Positions 17,510 to 26,179 of a stretch of 64,000 nucleotides of DNA are shown one piece after another. The translations under genes were made by a program, and so were the position numbers. This DNA comes from Solibacteraceae bacterium (GTDB taxonomy: Bacteria > Acidobacteriota > Terriglobia > Bryobacterales > Bryobacteraceae). Location: contig JALSRK010000027.1 of the NCBI GenBank assembly GCA_026984795.1, forward strand, positions 1-64,000, in the 5' to 3' direction. Each line of letters starts with the position of its first letter. Position 1 is the stretch's first letter. The notes below the pieces were generated by a model. The model saw only the letters and a program-made list of their open reading frames with translations. It had not been told where the DNA came from and did not search any database.

Positions 17510-20500
17510 ATGTGCCGAAGACTGTCGGCGTTCCTCCTGGCGGCCCTGGCCTCGCTGCCACTTTACGGCCAGAGTTCCACCGCCAGCATCCTCGGCGTCG
17601 TCCAGGACAGCACGGGCGCCGTCGTGCCCGCAGCCGCCGTCACCGCCACGCACCAGGCGACGAACCAGGTCTTCCGGACCGCTACGGGAACCGAAGGTTA
17701 TTACGAGATCCCGGCGCTGCCTGTCGGCGAGTACCGCGTCGAAGTCGAAGTGCCCGGCTTCCAGCGCGTGGTCAAGGCCGACGTGTTGGTTCAGGCCGAT
17801 GACCGGATCCGGCTGGATTTCACCCTCGAGCCGGGGACCGTGAACGAATCGGTCACCGTGAGCGCCGACGCTCAGCTCGTGGAGACTTCCCGGGCCACAC
17901 TCGGACAGGTCGTCGACTCGCACCGGATGATCGAGCTGCCCCTCAACGGCCGTAACATGCTCGAGCTGCAGTTGTTGAGTCCGGGAGCCCTCTCGGCGAC
18001 CCATAGCGGCGGCGGCGTCCAATCGCCCAACCACGGATTCTCGATCAACGGAGGCCGCGGCGGCACGGTGAACTACCTGATGGACGGCGCCGACAACAAC
18101 GATGCTTACCAGAACACGGCCTCACTCTACCCCAACCCGGACGCGGTGCAGGAGTTCAGCATTCTGTCAAACGCGTTCTCGGCGGAGTACGGCCGCGCAT
18201 CCGGCGCCGTCGTAAACGTGATCACCCGCTCCGGCACCAATGAGTTCCACGGTAGCGCGTTCGAGTTCCTTCGTAACGACGCCTTGAACACGCGGAACTT
18301 CTTTTCTCTCGGCGAGAAGCCGAAGCTTCGCCAGAATCAATTCGGAGGCGCCTTCGGCGGGCCGATCCGGAAGGATCGGACCTTCTTTTTCTTGTCCTAC
18401 CAGGCTACCCGGATCCGTTCGGCCCCCACTGCCTCCAGCGTCTTCGTCCCCACTGAGGCCGAGCGGCGCGGCGACTACTCGCAGTCGAGCCGCAAGCCCC
18501 GGGACCCGCTGACGGGCAAGCCCTTTCCTGGCGCTCTCATCCCGGCTTCCCGATTCGATCCCGTGGCGGCGGCCTTCCTGGAGCGCTATGTCCCCCTGCC
18601 GAACCTGCCCAACGGCCAGTTCTCCTCCAACAACGAGCAGGACACGAACGCAGATCAGGGCTTGCTCCGCATCGACCACTCGTTCTCGGCTTCCCACAAC
18701 ATGTTCGTCAGAAGCTTCCACGACGCCCAGCGGACGGTCCTCACCGAAACGCTTCCCGTCTTCCGGAACCGCCAGGAGTTCCGGGCGTGGAACCTGAGCC
18801 TCGGCGACAACCTGATCCTGCGGCCCACGCTGGTCAACACCTTCACGATCGGGATGAACCGCACGTCTTCCCATCCTGGGCCGGGGAACCGCTTCCGCTG
18901 GCGCGACCTCGGGGCGGCGATTCCCCTCGCCGTTCCCGAGGACGACCCGACGAACTCCAGGCTCCGGGTCGCCAACGCCTTCGGGTTCACTCAGCGGGTG
19001 AACCTCGAACTGCCGCGCACCGTCGTCTATCTCCGCGACTCGATGAGTTACGTACACGGCAAGCACATGCTCAAGTGGGGCTTCGAGGCCCGCCATCTCC
19101 AGGAGATCCGCCGGACCAACTTCGTAGTCGACGGCTCGTTCGTCTTCACTGGGCAGTTCAGCCGCGTGCCGGTGGCGGATTTCCAGCTCGGCCTGCCGGC
19201 CCGCTTCCAGCAGTTGGCCAACATCGCCGAAGGCCTGGCCCGGAATCTGAACGTCTCATGGTATCTGCAAGACGACTGGAAACTCACGCCGCGGCTTACT
19301 CTGAACCTCGGTCTCCGCTATGAACCCTTCTTCCCGATGGTCGATCAGAGGGACCGGCGCTCCACATTCCGGGCGGGCCAGCAATCGACTGTATTCCCCA
19401 CGGCTCCGACAGGTCTCGTCTTTGTCGGTGACGAGGGAATCCACCGGGGCATTGTGCCGAACCAGTGGAACCGCTTCGCGCCGAGGGCCGGCCTCGCCTG
19501 GGACATCACCGGCAAAGGCAAGACGAGCCTCAGGGTGGGATACGGCATCTATTACGACGCCGCCCCAACGCTGCAGAACAATCTCGCCAACCAGCCGTTC
19601 ACCCTGCAGTACAACATCATCGCCCCGCCGAGCCTGAGTGACCCGTACGGATCCACGGTTCCCGAAATCCCTTACTACCCTCCGGAGACGCCGGAGGAAC
19701 GCGCCCGGGCCAGGTTCTTCCCGCCCATCCGGGTCGCCGGCTTCGACGCCGGATTCCGTAATCCGTACGCCCAGCAGTACAACGTCAGCTTCGAGCACCA
19801 GATCGAGAAATACACGAAGGTCACCATCGCCTACGTCGGCTCCAAGGGGACCCACCTGTTCGTGCCCCTCGAGCGGAACGCCGCCGTCTACGGGCCGGGG
19901 GCGACGCTTCGCAACACCAATGCCCGCCGGCCCTATAAGGGCTTTCAGTCGATTGTCCACTTCACCAGCGCTTCCACGAGTTCCTACAACGCCCTGCAAG
20001 TTTCCGTGAATCGCCGCTTTGCCCAAGGCTTCACCTTGCTGGCGAACTACACCTGGGCCAAGTCCATCGATACGCGCTCCGACAATCTGCTGAATCCCAA
20101 TGTGACCGGCCCCCAGAACCCGTATGACCTCAGAAGTGAACGCGCAGTTTCGGATTTCGACATCACTCATGCGTTCGTGAACTCGTTCGTCTGGGAGATC
20201 CCGTGGCTCGGCGGCGCTCCGGGCTGGCGGGGGTTCCTGCTCGGAGGCTGGCAGTTGTCCGGGATCGCCATCTTGCGGACGGGCCGCCCGGTCCACATAC
20301 TCACCGGACGCGACAATTCACTCACCGGCGTCGGCAAAGACCGGCCCGACCTCGTCGGTGACTGGCGCTTGCCGGAGGACCGCCCCCGCGCGGAGAAAAT
20401 CCAGGAATACTTCAACCGCAGCGCCTTCGCTCCCAACCGTCCCGGAACCTTCGGCAACCTGGGACGGAACCCGATCCGGGGCCCCGGCTACGTCAACTTC

Positions 20501-20692
20501 GACTTCTCGCTCGTCAAGTCGTTCCCCGTAGGCGAACGCGTCCACCTCCAGTTCCGGGCTGAAGTCTTCAACGCCTTCAACAACGTCAACCTGGGACTGC
20601 CCGTCGGGAACCTGAGCGCTCCGAACTTCGCCCAGATCACCACTGCCGGCGACTCCCGGATCTTCCAACTGGCAATGAAGCTGCGGTGGTAA
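17510..20692 (+). CDS. Oar-like TonB-dependent receptor, second copy (1060 aa)
   Basis: This outer-membrane receptor has a signal peptide (residues 1-23, ending LYGQ), a carboxypeptidase-regulatory-like domain (about 27-105), a plug-like segment with FSINGGRGG and NYLMDGADNND, and a barrel ending in Trp (LAMKLRW). The motif FRAEVFNAFNNVN near the end is typical. The ATG at 17510 is preceded by GGGAGGT with good spacing; a GTG six codons upstream is open but lacks such a site. It is driven by the promoter at 17391-17419 and is followed at 98 bases by the marR gene and hydrolases, which suggests a regulated uptake-and-degradation operon. The substrate is unknown. Confidence 0.9.
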   Translation: MCRRLSAFLLAALASLPLYGQSSTASILGVVQDSTGAVVPAAAVTATHQATNQVFRTATGTEGYYEIPALPVGEYRVEVEVPGFQRVVKADVLVQADDRIRLDFTLEPGTVNESVTVSADAQLVETSRATLGQVVDSHRMIELPLNGRNMLELQLLSPGALSATHSGGGVQSPNHGFSINGGRGGTVNYLMDGADNNDAYQNTASLYPNPDAVQEFSILSNAFSAEYGRASGAVVNVITRSGTNEFHGSAFEFLRNDALNTRNFFSLGEKPKLRQNQFGGAFGGPIRKDRTFFFLSYQATRIRSAPTASSVFVPTEAERRGDYSQSSRKPRDPLTGKPFPGALIPASRFDPVAAAFLERYVPLPNLPNGQFSSNNEQDTNADQGLLRIDHSFSASHNMFVRSFHDAQRTVLTETLPVFRNRQEFRAWNLSLGDNLILRPTLVNTFTIGMNRTSSHPGPGNRFRWRDLGAAIPLAVPEDDPTNSRLRVANAFGFTQRVNLELPRTVVYLRDSMSYVHGKHMLKWGFEARHLQEIRRTNFVVDGSFVFTGQFSRVPVADFQLGLPARFQQLANIAEGLARNLNVSWYLQDDWKLTPRLTLNLGLRYEPFFPMVDQRDRRSTFRAGQQSTVFPTAPTGLVFVGDEGIHRGIVPNQWNRFAPRAGLAWDITGKGKTSLRVGYGIYYDAAPTLQNNLANQPFTLQYNIIAPPSLSDPYGSTVPEIPYYPPETPEERARARFFPPIRVAGFDAGFRNPYAQQYNVSFEHQIEKYTKVTIAYVGSKGTHLFVPLERNAAVYGPGATLRNTNARRPYKGFQSIVHFTSASTSSYNALQVSVNRRFAQGFTLLANYTWAKSIDTRSDNLLNPNVTGPQNPYDLRSERAVSDFDITHAFVNSFVWEIPWLGGAPGWRGFLLGGWQLSGIAILRTGRPVHILTGRDNSLTGVGKDRPDLVGDWRLPEDRPRAEKIQEYFNRSAFAPNRPGTFGNLGRNPIRGPGYVNFDFSLVKSFPVGERVHLQFRAEVFNAFNNVNLGLPVGNLSAPNFAQITTAGDSRIFQLAMKLRW

Positions 20693-20790
20693 CCGGGTTG
20701 CGGCCGGCGGCGTTCCCGGCGGCTGTTTCGGCCACACCCGGGCAGCCGTCCCGGGGCGGACGCCGGGGATCACCGGAGGGGGTATTGTAA

Positions 20791-21429
20791 GTGACAGCGA
20801 TTATGGCTCACGAACGTAAGTCAAGAAAGTCCAGCGCGACGGGCGCGCAGCAGAAGTTCCCGCTGACCGTCTCCCGGGAGGAACTCTTAGTGAACGGATC
20901 CGACGAGGCCTTTCGCAGCTTTATTCATGCCATGCTGGCGTTCTCCGCCCGCCTCAGCGCAATACGGGCGAATTTCGCGAAGCTTGTCGGCCTGTCGGGA
21001 CCGCAGTACATGATCCTCGTCCTGATCGGACATCTGGAGGCGACTCACGACGTCAGCGTTCAACTGGTGGCCGAGCGCATGCACCTCAGCGGGGCGTTCG
21101 TCACCATCGAAACCGGCAAACTGCTGAAGAAGGGACTGATCGTCAAGAAGCCGGACGGCAACGACCGCCGCCGGGTCTGCCTCTCTCTGACCCCGAAAGG
21201 CTGGGCGCTCCTCGAGAAGCTGGCCCCCATCCAGCGGCGCGTCAACGACGTCCTGTTCGGGGATCTCACCCGGGAGCAGTTCGAGGAACTCTGCCGGTTG
21301 ATGCCCGCGCTCGTCGAGTCGGCCGACCGCGCTCTGCATCTGGTGCGCTACTACCTCTCCGGCGGCGAACCCGCTAACGGCGGCGCGCGCGATTCCCGGA
21401 ACAGGCGGAAGGAGGCGGTGAGATCATGA
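20791..21429 (+). CDS. MarR-family transcriptional regulator (212 aa)
   Basis: This is a winged-helix MarR-type repressor: helical dimerisation segments flank the winged helix at about residues 65-150 (VQLVAERMHLSGAFVTIETGKLLKKGLI, then DGNDRRRVCLSLTPKG, the classic DxRxxx-L-T-x-G wing). A GTG at 20791 is preceded at 8 bases by GGAGGGGG; an ATG four codons later is possible. The N-terminal 40 residues and C-terminal 25 are polar extensions. It sits directly after the TonB receptor and overlaps the next hydrolase gene by 4 bases, so it probably controls this operon through the palindrome at 17396-17416. The effector ligand is unknown, perhaps an aromatic product released by the esterases. Confidence 0.85.
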   Translation: MTAIMAHERKSRKSSATGAQQKFPLTVSREELLVNGSDEAFRSFIHAMLAFSARLSAIRANFAKLVGLSGPQYMILVLIGHLEATHDVSVQLVAERMHLSGAFVTIETGKLLKKGLIVKKPDGNDRRRVCLSLTPKGWALLEKLAPIQRRVNDVLFGDLTREQFEELCRLMPALVESADRALHLVRYYLSGGEPANGGARDSRNRRKEAVRS

Positions 21430-23717
21430 GCAGGCCGCTGGCCCGCACCCTCGGCGTCCTCGCCGCCCTCTCCCTCGCGGCCGCGGGCCCGGCCGCGGTG
21501 TTCGATCTCTCCTACATCCGCGATGCATCGAGCCTCGAGACCAGAACCCTCGAGGACTGGCACGAAGTTCCCGGCGCGGTCCCCAGCCGCCAGAAGCTCG
21601 AGGAAATCACCGTCTGCGAATGGTGGCCCGGCAAGAAGATCCGCGTTCCGGTGATCCTCGTGGCCCCGGCCGGGCGTCCCGCGCGGGGCTTCATCGTCGC
21701 CAATATGTCGTTTCGCACGCGCCACATCAAATTGGGGCCGCTGCACCGTCACCTGCTGCCACGCGGCGTCGGCTTCGTGCACGTCGCCATCGATCGTCTG
21801 GACCGGATGGAACCGGGCGGGCGCCTCCAGAAGGCGGCGAACGAAATGCTGCTGAAGACCCGAAGCGTCCGTTACACCGGGCCGTGGCTCTGGGGGATCA
21901 CCTACATGCGCGCGGTGACGGCGGCGCTCCACGAGTCGGCGGAGTTCCGCGGACCCAAGATTGCAGCAACCGGCGGCTCGAAGCGGGGGATGGCCGCCGC
22001 CGTCGCCGCCCTCCACGACGACCGCTTCACCGCCATCGCACCCATCGTCGCCCCGGCCATGGAGCTGCCGGCGGCTTTGACGCGGGGAGGGGAAGAGCCG
22101 TCTCCGGAGATCGCAGAGGCCGACGCCCGCTTCTGGAAGGATGCCGCCGCCGGCCGGACGCCGCTCACCGAAACTCAGATTCAGAACCTCCGCCGCCAGC
22201 AACAGCGAATGCGCAACATGGGGCCGACGCCGGACCAGATGCGCGGCGCCGGCTGGAGTCCCGAGCAGATCCGGGCCTTCGCGCGGGCGCTCGAGCGCCT
22301 CTGCCTCATCGGACGCCATCCGGAGCTGATGCGGAAGCCCGGATTCGAGTTCTTCTATCAGTTCGGCTCCAATGACAACGTCACGCCCGGCTTGCGCCGC
22401 CTCGCCATTGCCTGGCCCTCGTTCCCGGCCTACATCGTGCCCGGAGGGCAACACGGCATCGACGGCCTCGGATGGCGCCGCCGGGTGCCTACCCTGCCGG
22501 AAGTCCGCGCCAACCTGATCGCGTTCTTCTCGAACCACTTCTTCGGCGACCGGCCATTGATGAGAACGCCGGAGATCACCTGGGACCAGGCGGAGGGCAA
22601 ACTTACCGTCACGGTGAAGTTCGCTTCGGGCCCGCCGCCTCGGGAAAGCACGCTCCACTGGTCTTACGACAGAGCGCCCGTGGGCTCGCTGCCTTACACG
22701 TACAGCGAATGGCGCTCCACGCCGATGCGGCGGACCGGGCCGCGCGAGTGGGCGGCGGACGCCCCGGTCCCCGGTGACGTGAAATGGATCGATGTCCTGA
22801 CTACCCACCGGGATGAGATCAATGGGCTGCCGTTCCACGTTTCCAGTCCCTACCTCCGGATACCCGCGCGAGTCCGGCTGATCGAGGATCTCCCCTATCG
22901 CCAAGGCGCGAGCACGGCCTGGAAGTTGGATCTCGCTCTCCCGCTCGAGCGGACAAACGCGCTGCGCCCGGCGCTCGTTTTCGTGCACGGCGGCGGCTGG
23001 CGGGGCGGCGACAAGCGCAGCTTCACGCAAATGGCGCTCGAATACGCCCAAAAAGGATATGTCGCCATCGCCCCGAACTACCGTCTCTCGCGGGAAGCCC
23101 CCTTCCCGGCGGCCGTCGAAGACGTGAAGTGCGCCGTCCGGTGGCTTCGGGCGCACGCAAAACAGTACGGCGTGGATCCTGACCGGATCGGCGCTTACGG
23201 CAACTCCGCCGGGGCCCACCTCGTCGCCCTGCTGGCGCTGGCCGGACCGGACGCGGGGCTGGAAGGCGACGGGCCCTACCAAGATCAATCGAGTGCGATT
23301 CAGGCCGCGGTCGCCTCCGCTACGCCGGCCGATTTTGTGGCCTGGGATCGGCGGACCCTGTCTTGGCAGACGGCCGTCCTGCCGTTCCTGGCCGGCCCGG
23401 ACGAGACTTTGGAAGAGCGGGCCCGCCGCGCTTCCCCCGTCACTTACGCACGGGCCGGCGCACCCCCGATCCTGCTCATCCACGGCACGAGCGATTCCAC
23501 CGTGCCGTTCGAACAGGCGGAAAGACTGCTCGCCGCCCTCGAGCGCGCCGGCGCCGAGGACGTCACGTTGATGCGGTTCGACGGCGCCGGGCACGGGGTC
23601 TTTCGCGAACGCTACGCCGAGACCGCCCCGGCCATGGAGGCGTTCTTCCGTACGAGGCTCCGGCTTGACGGTTCCGACGAGGGAACCAGCAGCCGCCGGC
23701 AGCGGCGGAGGAACTGA
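21426..23717 (+). CDS. Tandem alpha/beta-hydrolase: PqaA-like domain fused to esterase domain (763 aa)
   Basis: This exported protein carries two hydrolase domains in one chain. The N-terminal one (about residues 60-400) has the nucleophile elbow GGSKRG and later FGSNDN and GGQHGID, resembling the PhoPQ-activated (PqaA) family. The C-terminal one (about 475-750) is a carboxylesterase/feruloyl-esterase-type fold with the oxyanion motif HGGGW, elbow GNSAGAH, acid in HGTSDSTVP and GAGHGVF. A signal peptide lies at residues 1-24. The start overlaps the marR stop (ATGA), and the next esterase begins 13 bases after. Both domains retain a Ser nucleophile. Possible role: removing ester decorations from plant polysaccharides (inference). 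Confidence 0.75.
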   Translation: MSRPLARTLGVLAALSLAAAGPAAVFDLSYIRDASSLETRTLEDWHEVPGAVPSRQKLEEITVCEWWPGKKIRVPVILVAPAGRPARGFIVANMSFRTRHIKLGPLHRHLLPRGVGFVHVAIDRLDRMEPGGRLQKAANEMLLKTRSVRYTGPWLWGITYMRAVTAALHESAEFRGPKIAATGGSKRGMAAAVAALHDDRFTAIAPIVAPAMELPAALTRGGEEPSPEIAEADARFWKDAAAGRTPLTETQIQNLRRQQQRMRNMGPTPDQMRGAGWSPEQIRAFARALERLCLIGRHPELMRKPGFEFFYQFGSNDNVTPGLRRLAIAWPSFPAYIVPGGQHGIDGLGWRRRVPTLPEVRANLIAFFSNHFFGDRPLMRTPEITWDQAEGKLTVTVKFASGPPPRESTLHWSYDRAPVGSLPYTYSEWRSTPMRRTGPREWAADAPVPGDVKWIDVLTTHRDEINGLPFHVSSPYLRIPARVRLIEDLPYRQGASTAWKLDLALPLERTNALRPALVFVHGGGWRGGDKRSFTQMALEYAQKGYVAIAPNYRLSREAPFPAAVEDVKCAVRWLRAHAKQYGVDPDRIGAYGNSAGAHLVALLALAGPDAGLEGDGPYQDQSSAIQAAVASATPADFVAWDRRTLSWQTAVLPFLAGPDETLEERARRASPVTYARAGAPPILLIHGTSDSTVPFEQAERLLAALERAGAEDVTLMRFDGAGHGVFRERYAETAPAMEAFFRTRLRLDGSDEGTSSRRQRRRN

Positions 23718-23730
23718 ACGGAGGTTTGAA

Positions 23731-24633
23731 ATGCGTGCAACCGCCCGTCTGATCTGTCTCGCAGCAATCCTGGCCCTCGGCGCTCAGGCTGAACAGCCGC
23801 GCGTCGAGCGGAGCGTCGTCTTCGGCATGTACTCCGGACTCGCCCTGTTGATGGACGTCTATCACCCCGTCGAGCCCAACGGCTACGGCGTGGTATTGAT
23901 CGCCGGCAGCGGCTGGCACCAGCCCCTCGGCTACGACGCCAAGCGGATCGCCGTCGGCGGGATCGTCCGCACCTACGGCAAGGCTCTCGTGGACGCCGGC
24001 TACACCGTCTTCGTCATCAACCACCGGATGGCCCCGCGGTTCCGATACCCGGCTGCGCTGGAGGACGCCCAGCGAGCGGTGCGTTTCATCCGCCACCACG
24101 CCGCCGATTACGGGATCTCAGCGGGGCGGATCGGGGGCGTCGGCGGCTCCTCCGGCGGGCACCTGATCGCTTTGCTCGGCACACTCGACGGCGCCGGCGA
24201 CCCGGATGATCCCGACCCGGTGAACCGGGAGAGCGCCAAGCTGCAGTGCGTCGTCGTGAGGGCGGCTCCCTCAGACCTGATGCGGATGAACAGCCCGTTT
24301 GGCGCTATGACGGTGGCGTCCTTCCTGGGGATGCGGCTGCCCCGGCATCCTTCCAAAGACTCGATCGAGTACCGCACCTACCGCGACGCGTCCCCGATCT
24401 ACCATGTGTCGGCCGATGACCCGCCCTTCCTGCTCATCCACGGAGACAGGGACGAAACAGTCCCCTTCGAGATGGCCACCCGGATGCGCGACGCTTTGCG
24501 GGCCGCGGGAGTGCCGGTCAAGTTGTGCACCATGCACGGCGCCGGCCACGGCGTTCCCGCCAGCGAGCTTGCCAAGATCCCCGATTACCGAAACGAAGTC
24601 GTCGAGTGGATGAACCGGTATCTTCGCCGCTAG
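23731..24633 (+). CDS. Exported alpha/beta-hydrolase, esterase-like (300 aa)
   Basis: This is a secreted esterase/lipase-type enzyme with a signal peptide (about residues 1-22), an oxyanion-side GSGWHQ instead of HGGGW, the nucleophile elbow GGSSGGHL, acid in HGDRDETVP and His in GAGHGVP. It resembles the C-terminal half of the preceding protein, suggesting duplication. The ATG at 23731 has GGAGG six bases upstream; the longer open frame from 23665 overlaps the upstream gene and is less likely. It is probably the last gene of the TonB-marR-hydrolase operon. The substrate is unknown. Confidence 0.8.
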   Translation: MRATARLICLAAILALGAQAEQPRVERSVVFGMYSGLALLMDVYHPVEPNGYGVVLIAGSGWHQPLGYDAKRIAVGGIVRTYGKALVDAGYTVFVINHRMAPRFRYPAALEDAQRAVRFIRHHAADYGISAGRIGGVGGSSGGHLIALLGTLDGAGDPDDPDPVNRESAKLQCVVVRAAPSDLMRMNSPFGAMTVASFLGMRLPRHPSKDSIEYRTYRDASPIYHVSADDPPFLLIHGDRDETVPFEMATRMRDALRAAGVPVKLCTMHGAGHGVPASELAKIPDYRNEVVEWMNRYLRR

Positions 24634-24663
24634 CGGCGCTCGAAGGACTGGGCCGCTTCGGCG

Positions 24664-26043
24664 TCACCCCAGCCCGTAGCTGGCCGGATCGAACCGGTCC
24701 CCGTACTGCTCGCGCATCTCCTCGAGCAGTTCCTCTTCGCTTTCGGGAAGCGCGGCCAGCGCCTCCTCGATCCGGGCCAGCCAGGTCCGCTCCCGCGGCG
24801 GGACTTGTAACCGCTCCGATTCGATCCCCTCTCTTACAAACGCCAGCGCCTCGCGGCCCGCCGCGACCGTGCGGGAGTAGCCGTCGTGGCAGCTCACAAT
24901 GGCCTTCGCGATCCGGTATGTCGCCTCTGTCGCGAGCACCGCCGCCTGCGGGCTCAGCCAGCGGTCGGATTCCTCCAGCCACTCCCGGAGCCGCCGGGCG
25001 CCTCCCCGTTCGGCCGCCGTGTTCATCAGCCGGCAGTCATAGATCAGCAGTTCGGTGAATGCCTCCGGCGCGCTTCCCGAGAGCAGCCGCACGTTCTGAA
25101 CCGATTCGTTGCTCCACAGGTCGCACGCCGCCGCGGCGATGTTGCCGATCGGACTGAAGTGGGCGCAGGCGGCCGACTTGCCTTCCATTGAGATCGGACA
25201 CCCGGTAATCGCCTTGATCACCGGCCCTTCGTAGGCGCAGTCCTTCGACGGTCCCACCGCGCCGTGCTCGAACGCCGCCAGCGAACGCACCGCGCTCATC
25301 GCCCGCACCGCCGCCGCCAGGACTTCCGGCAGCATCTTCTGGCCGGCCAACTGCATCGCCGTGTTGGCAAAGCCGCACGCCGTATCGCCGCCCGGGATCA
25401 CTTTCCCATGGCTCCGGCAGACGGCGGCGATCTGATCCCACAGCCAGGCCACGTCCCGCGGCGCCAACACGCCGAGCGCGAAGACGATGCCCCGCACATC
25501 GCCGTAGACCAGCGCCTGGTCGTGGACCTCTTTTCCGCCGACCGACTCGATCGAGAGAATGTCCGCCCCCGCCTCGGCGCACAACTCGAACGACCGCCTG
25601 AGTCTCTCCCATGCTTCTCCCTGGCGGAGCGCCGGGACACCGCCCGTGTCGCGAATGTCCGTCGGGGTCACCCGCAACGCGCACCGCAATCCATGCCGTT
25701 CGTGCGCCTCCTGCAAACGCCGGTGCAGCAGCGCCGTGATCTCGGCTCCCCACGCCGGCTCCTCCGTCATCGCCGGCAGCAGCTCGAACTCGATCACCAG
25801 TCCCGGAACTCCGAGCCCTGCCGCCCGGCCGAGCACGCCCTTCACCATCTGTTCGTACTGAGCCGTCACTTCCGGCCAGTTCGCTTCGTTCACGCTGATG
25901 GCCGGCAGAGTGAAATTCACTTCCGGGTAGATGCAACCGTCTCCGATCGTGAGTCCGAAACCGCATTTCACCGGCCGTGGCGCGCGGCCGAAGATCAGTT
26001 CCCTAGGGTCGAGGATCGCTAGAGAAGAATATGTGGTCGTCAT
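24664..26043 (-). CDS. mtaB: Methanol:corrinoid methyltransferase MtaB-like (459 aa)
   Basis: This matches the zinc enzyme MtaB, which moves the methyl group of methanol to the corrinoid protein MtaC. From the ATG at 26043 the protein is 459 residues, close to the archaeal enzyme. The three zinc ligands appear in order at Glu166 (LSIESVGG), Cys223 (DTACGF) and Cys269 (SKDCAYEG), nearly the same numbers as the Methanosarcina enzyme (E164, C220, C269 from memory). No mtaC, mtaA or corrinoid reactivation gene is in the window, so it is an orphan here. I see no cobalamin riboswitch upstream and no clear ribosome site. The open frame extends 90 codons upstream, but that part lacks family similarity. 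The true substrate might be another methoxylated or hydroxylated compound. Confidence 0.85.
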   Translation of the reverse strand: MTTTYSSLAILDPRELIFGRAPRPVKCGFGLTIGDGCIYPEVNFTLPAISVNEANWPEVTAQYEQMVKGVLGRAAGLGVPGLVIEFELLPAMTEEPAWGAEITALLHRRLQEAHERHGLRCALRVTPTDIRDTGGVPALRQGEAWERLRRSFELCAEAGADILSIESVGGKEVHDQALVYGDVRGIVFALGVLAPRDVAWLWDQIAAVCRSHGKVIPGGDTACGFANTAMQLAGQKMLPEVLAAAVRAMSAVRSLAAFEHGAVGPSKDCAYEGPVIKAITGCPISMEGKSAACAHFSPIGNIAAAACDLWSNESVQNVRLLSGSAPEAFTELLIYDCRLMNTAAERGGARRLREWLEESDRWLSPQAAVLATEATYRIAKAIVSCHDGYSRTVAAGREALAFVREGIESERLQVPPRERTWLARIEEALAALPESEEELLEEMREQYGDRFDPASYGLG

Positions 26044-26077
26044 GGTTTGTCGGTAATCCACTACGATACCGCCGCCG

Positions 26078-26109
26078 GGACCCGGGAGGCGACATCCGGG
26101 TCCTTTTTT
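26078..26109 (+). terminator. Intrinsic terminator in the divergent mtaB intergenic region
   Basis: A perfect 8-bp stem GGACCCGG/CCGGGTCC (26078-26085 and 26096-26103, 10-base loop) is followed by TTTTTT (26104-26109). It reads on the plus strand. Because mtaB points the other way and the next gene starts at 26180, it would end either a short leader RNA or plus-strand read-through antisense to mtaB. Confidence 0.75.
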
Positions 26110-26179
26110 GTGGCGCCCGAATCGTGCAATGTGATAAACCTCGGGGCAGGGAAGCGCCCCCCGTCGAGGGAGGCCGCCT

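Noticed and set aside
26044-26179. Cobalamin riboswitch upstream of mtaB
   Set aside because: The interval is too short and lacks the B12-box; the hairpin there is a terminator on the other strand.
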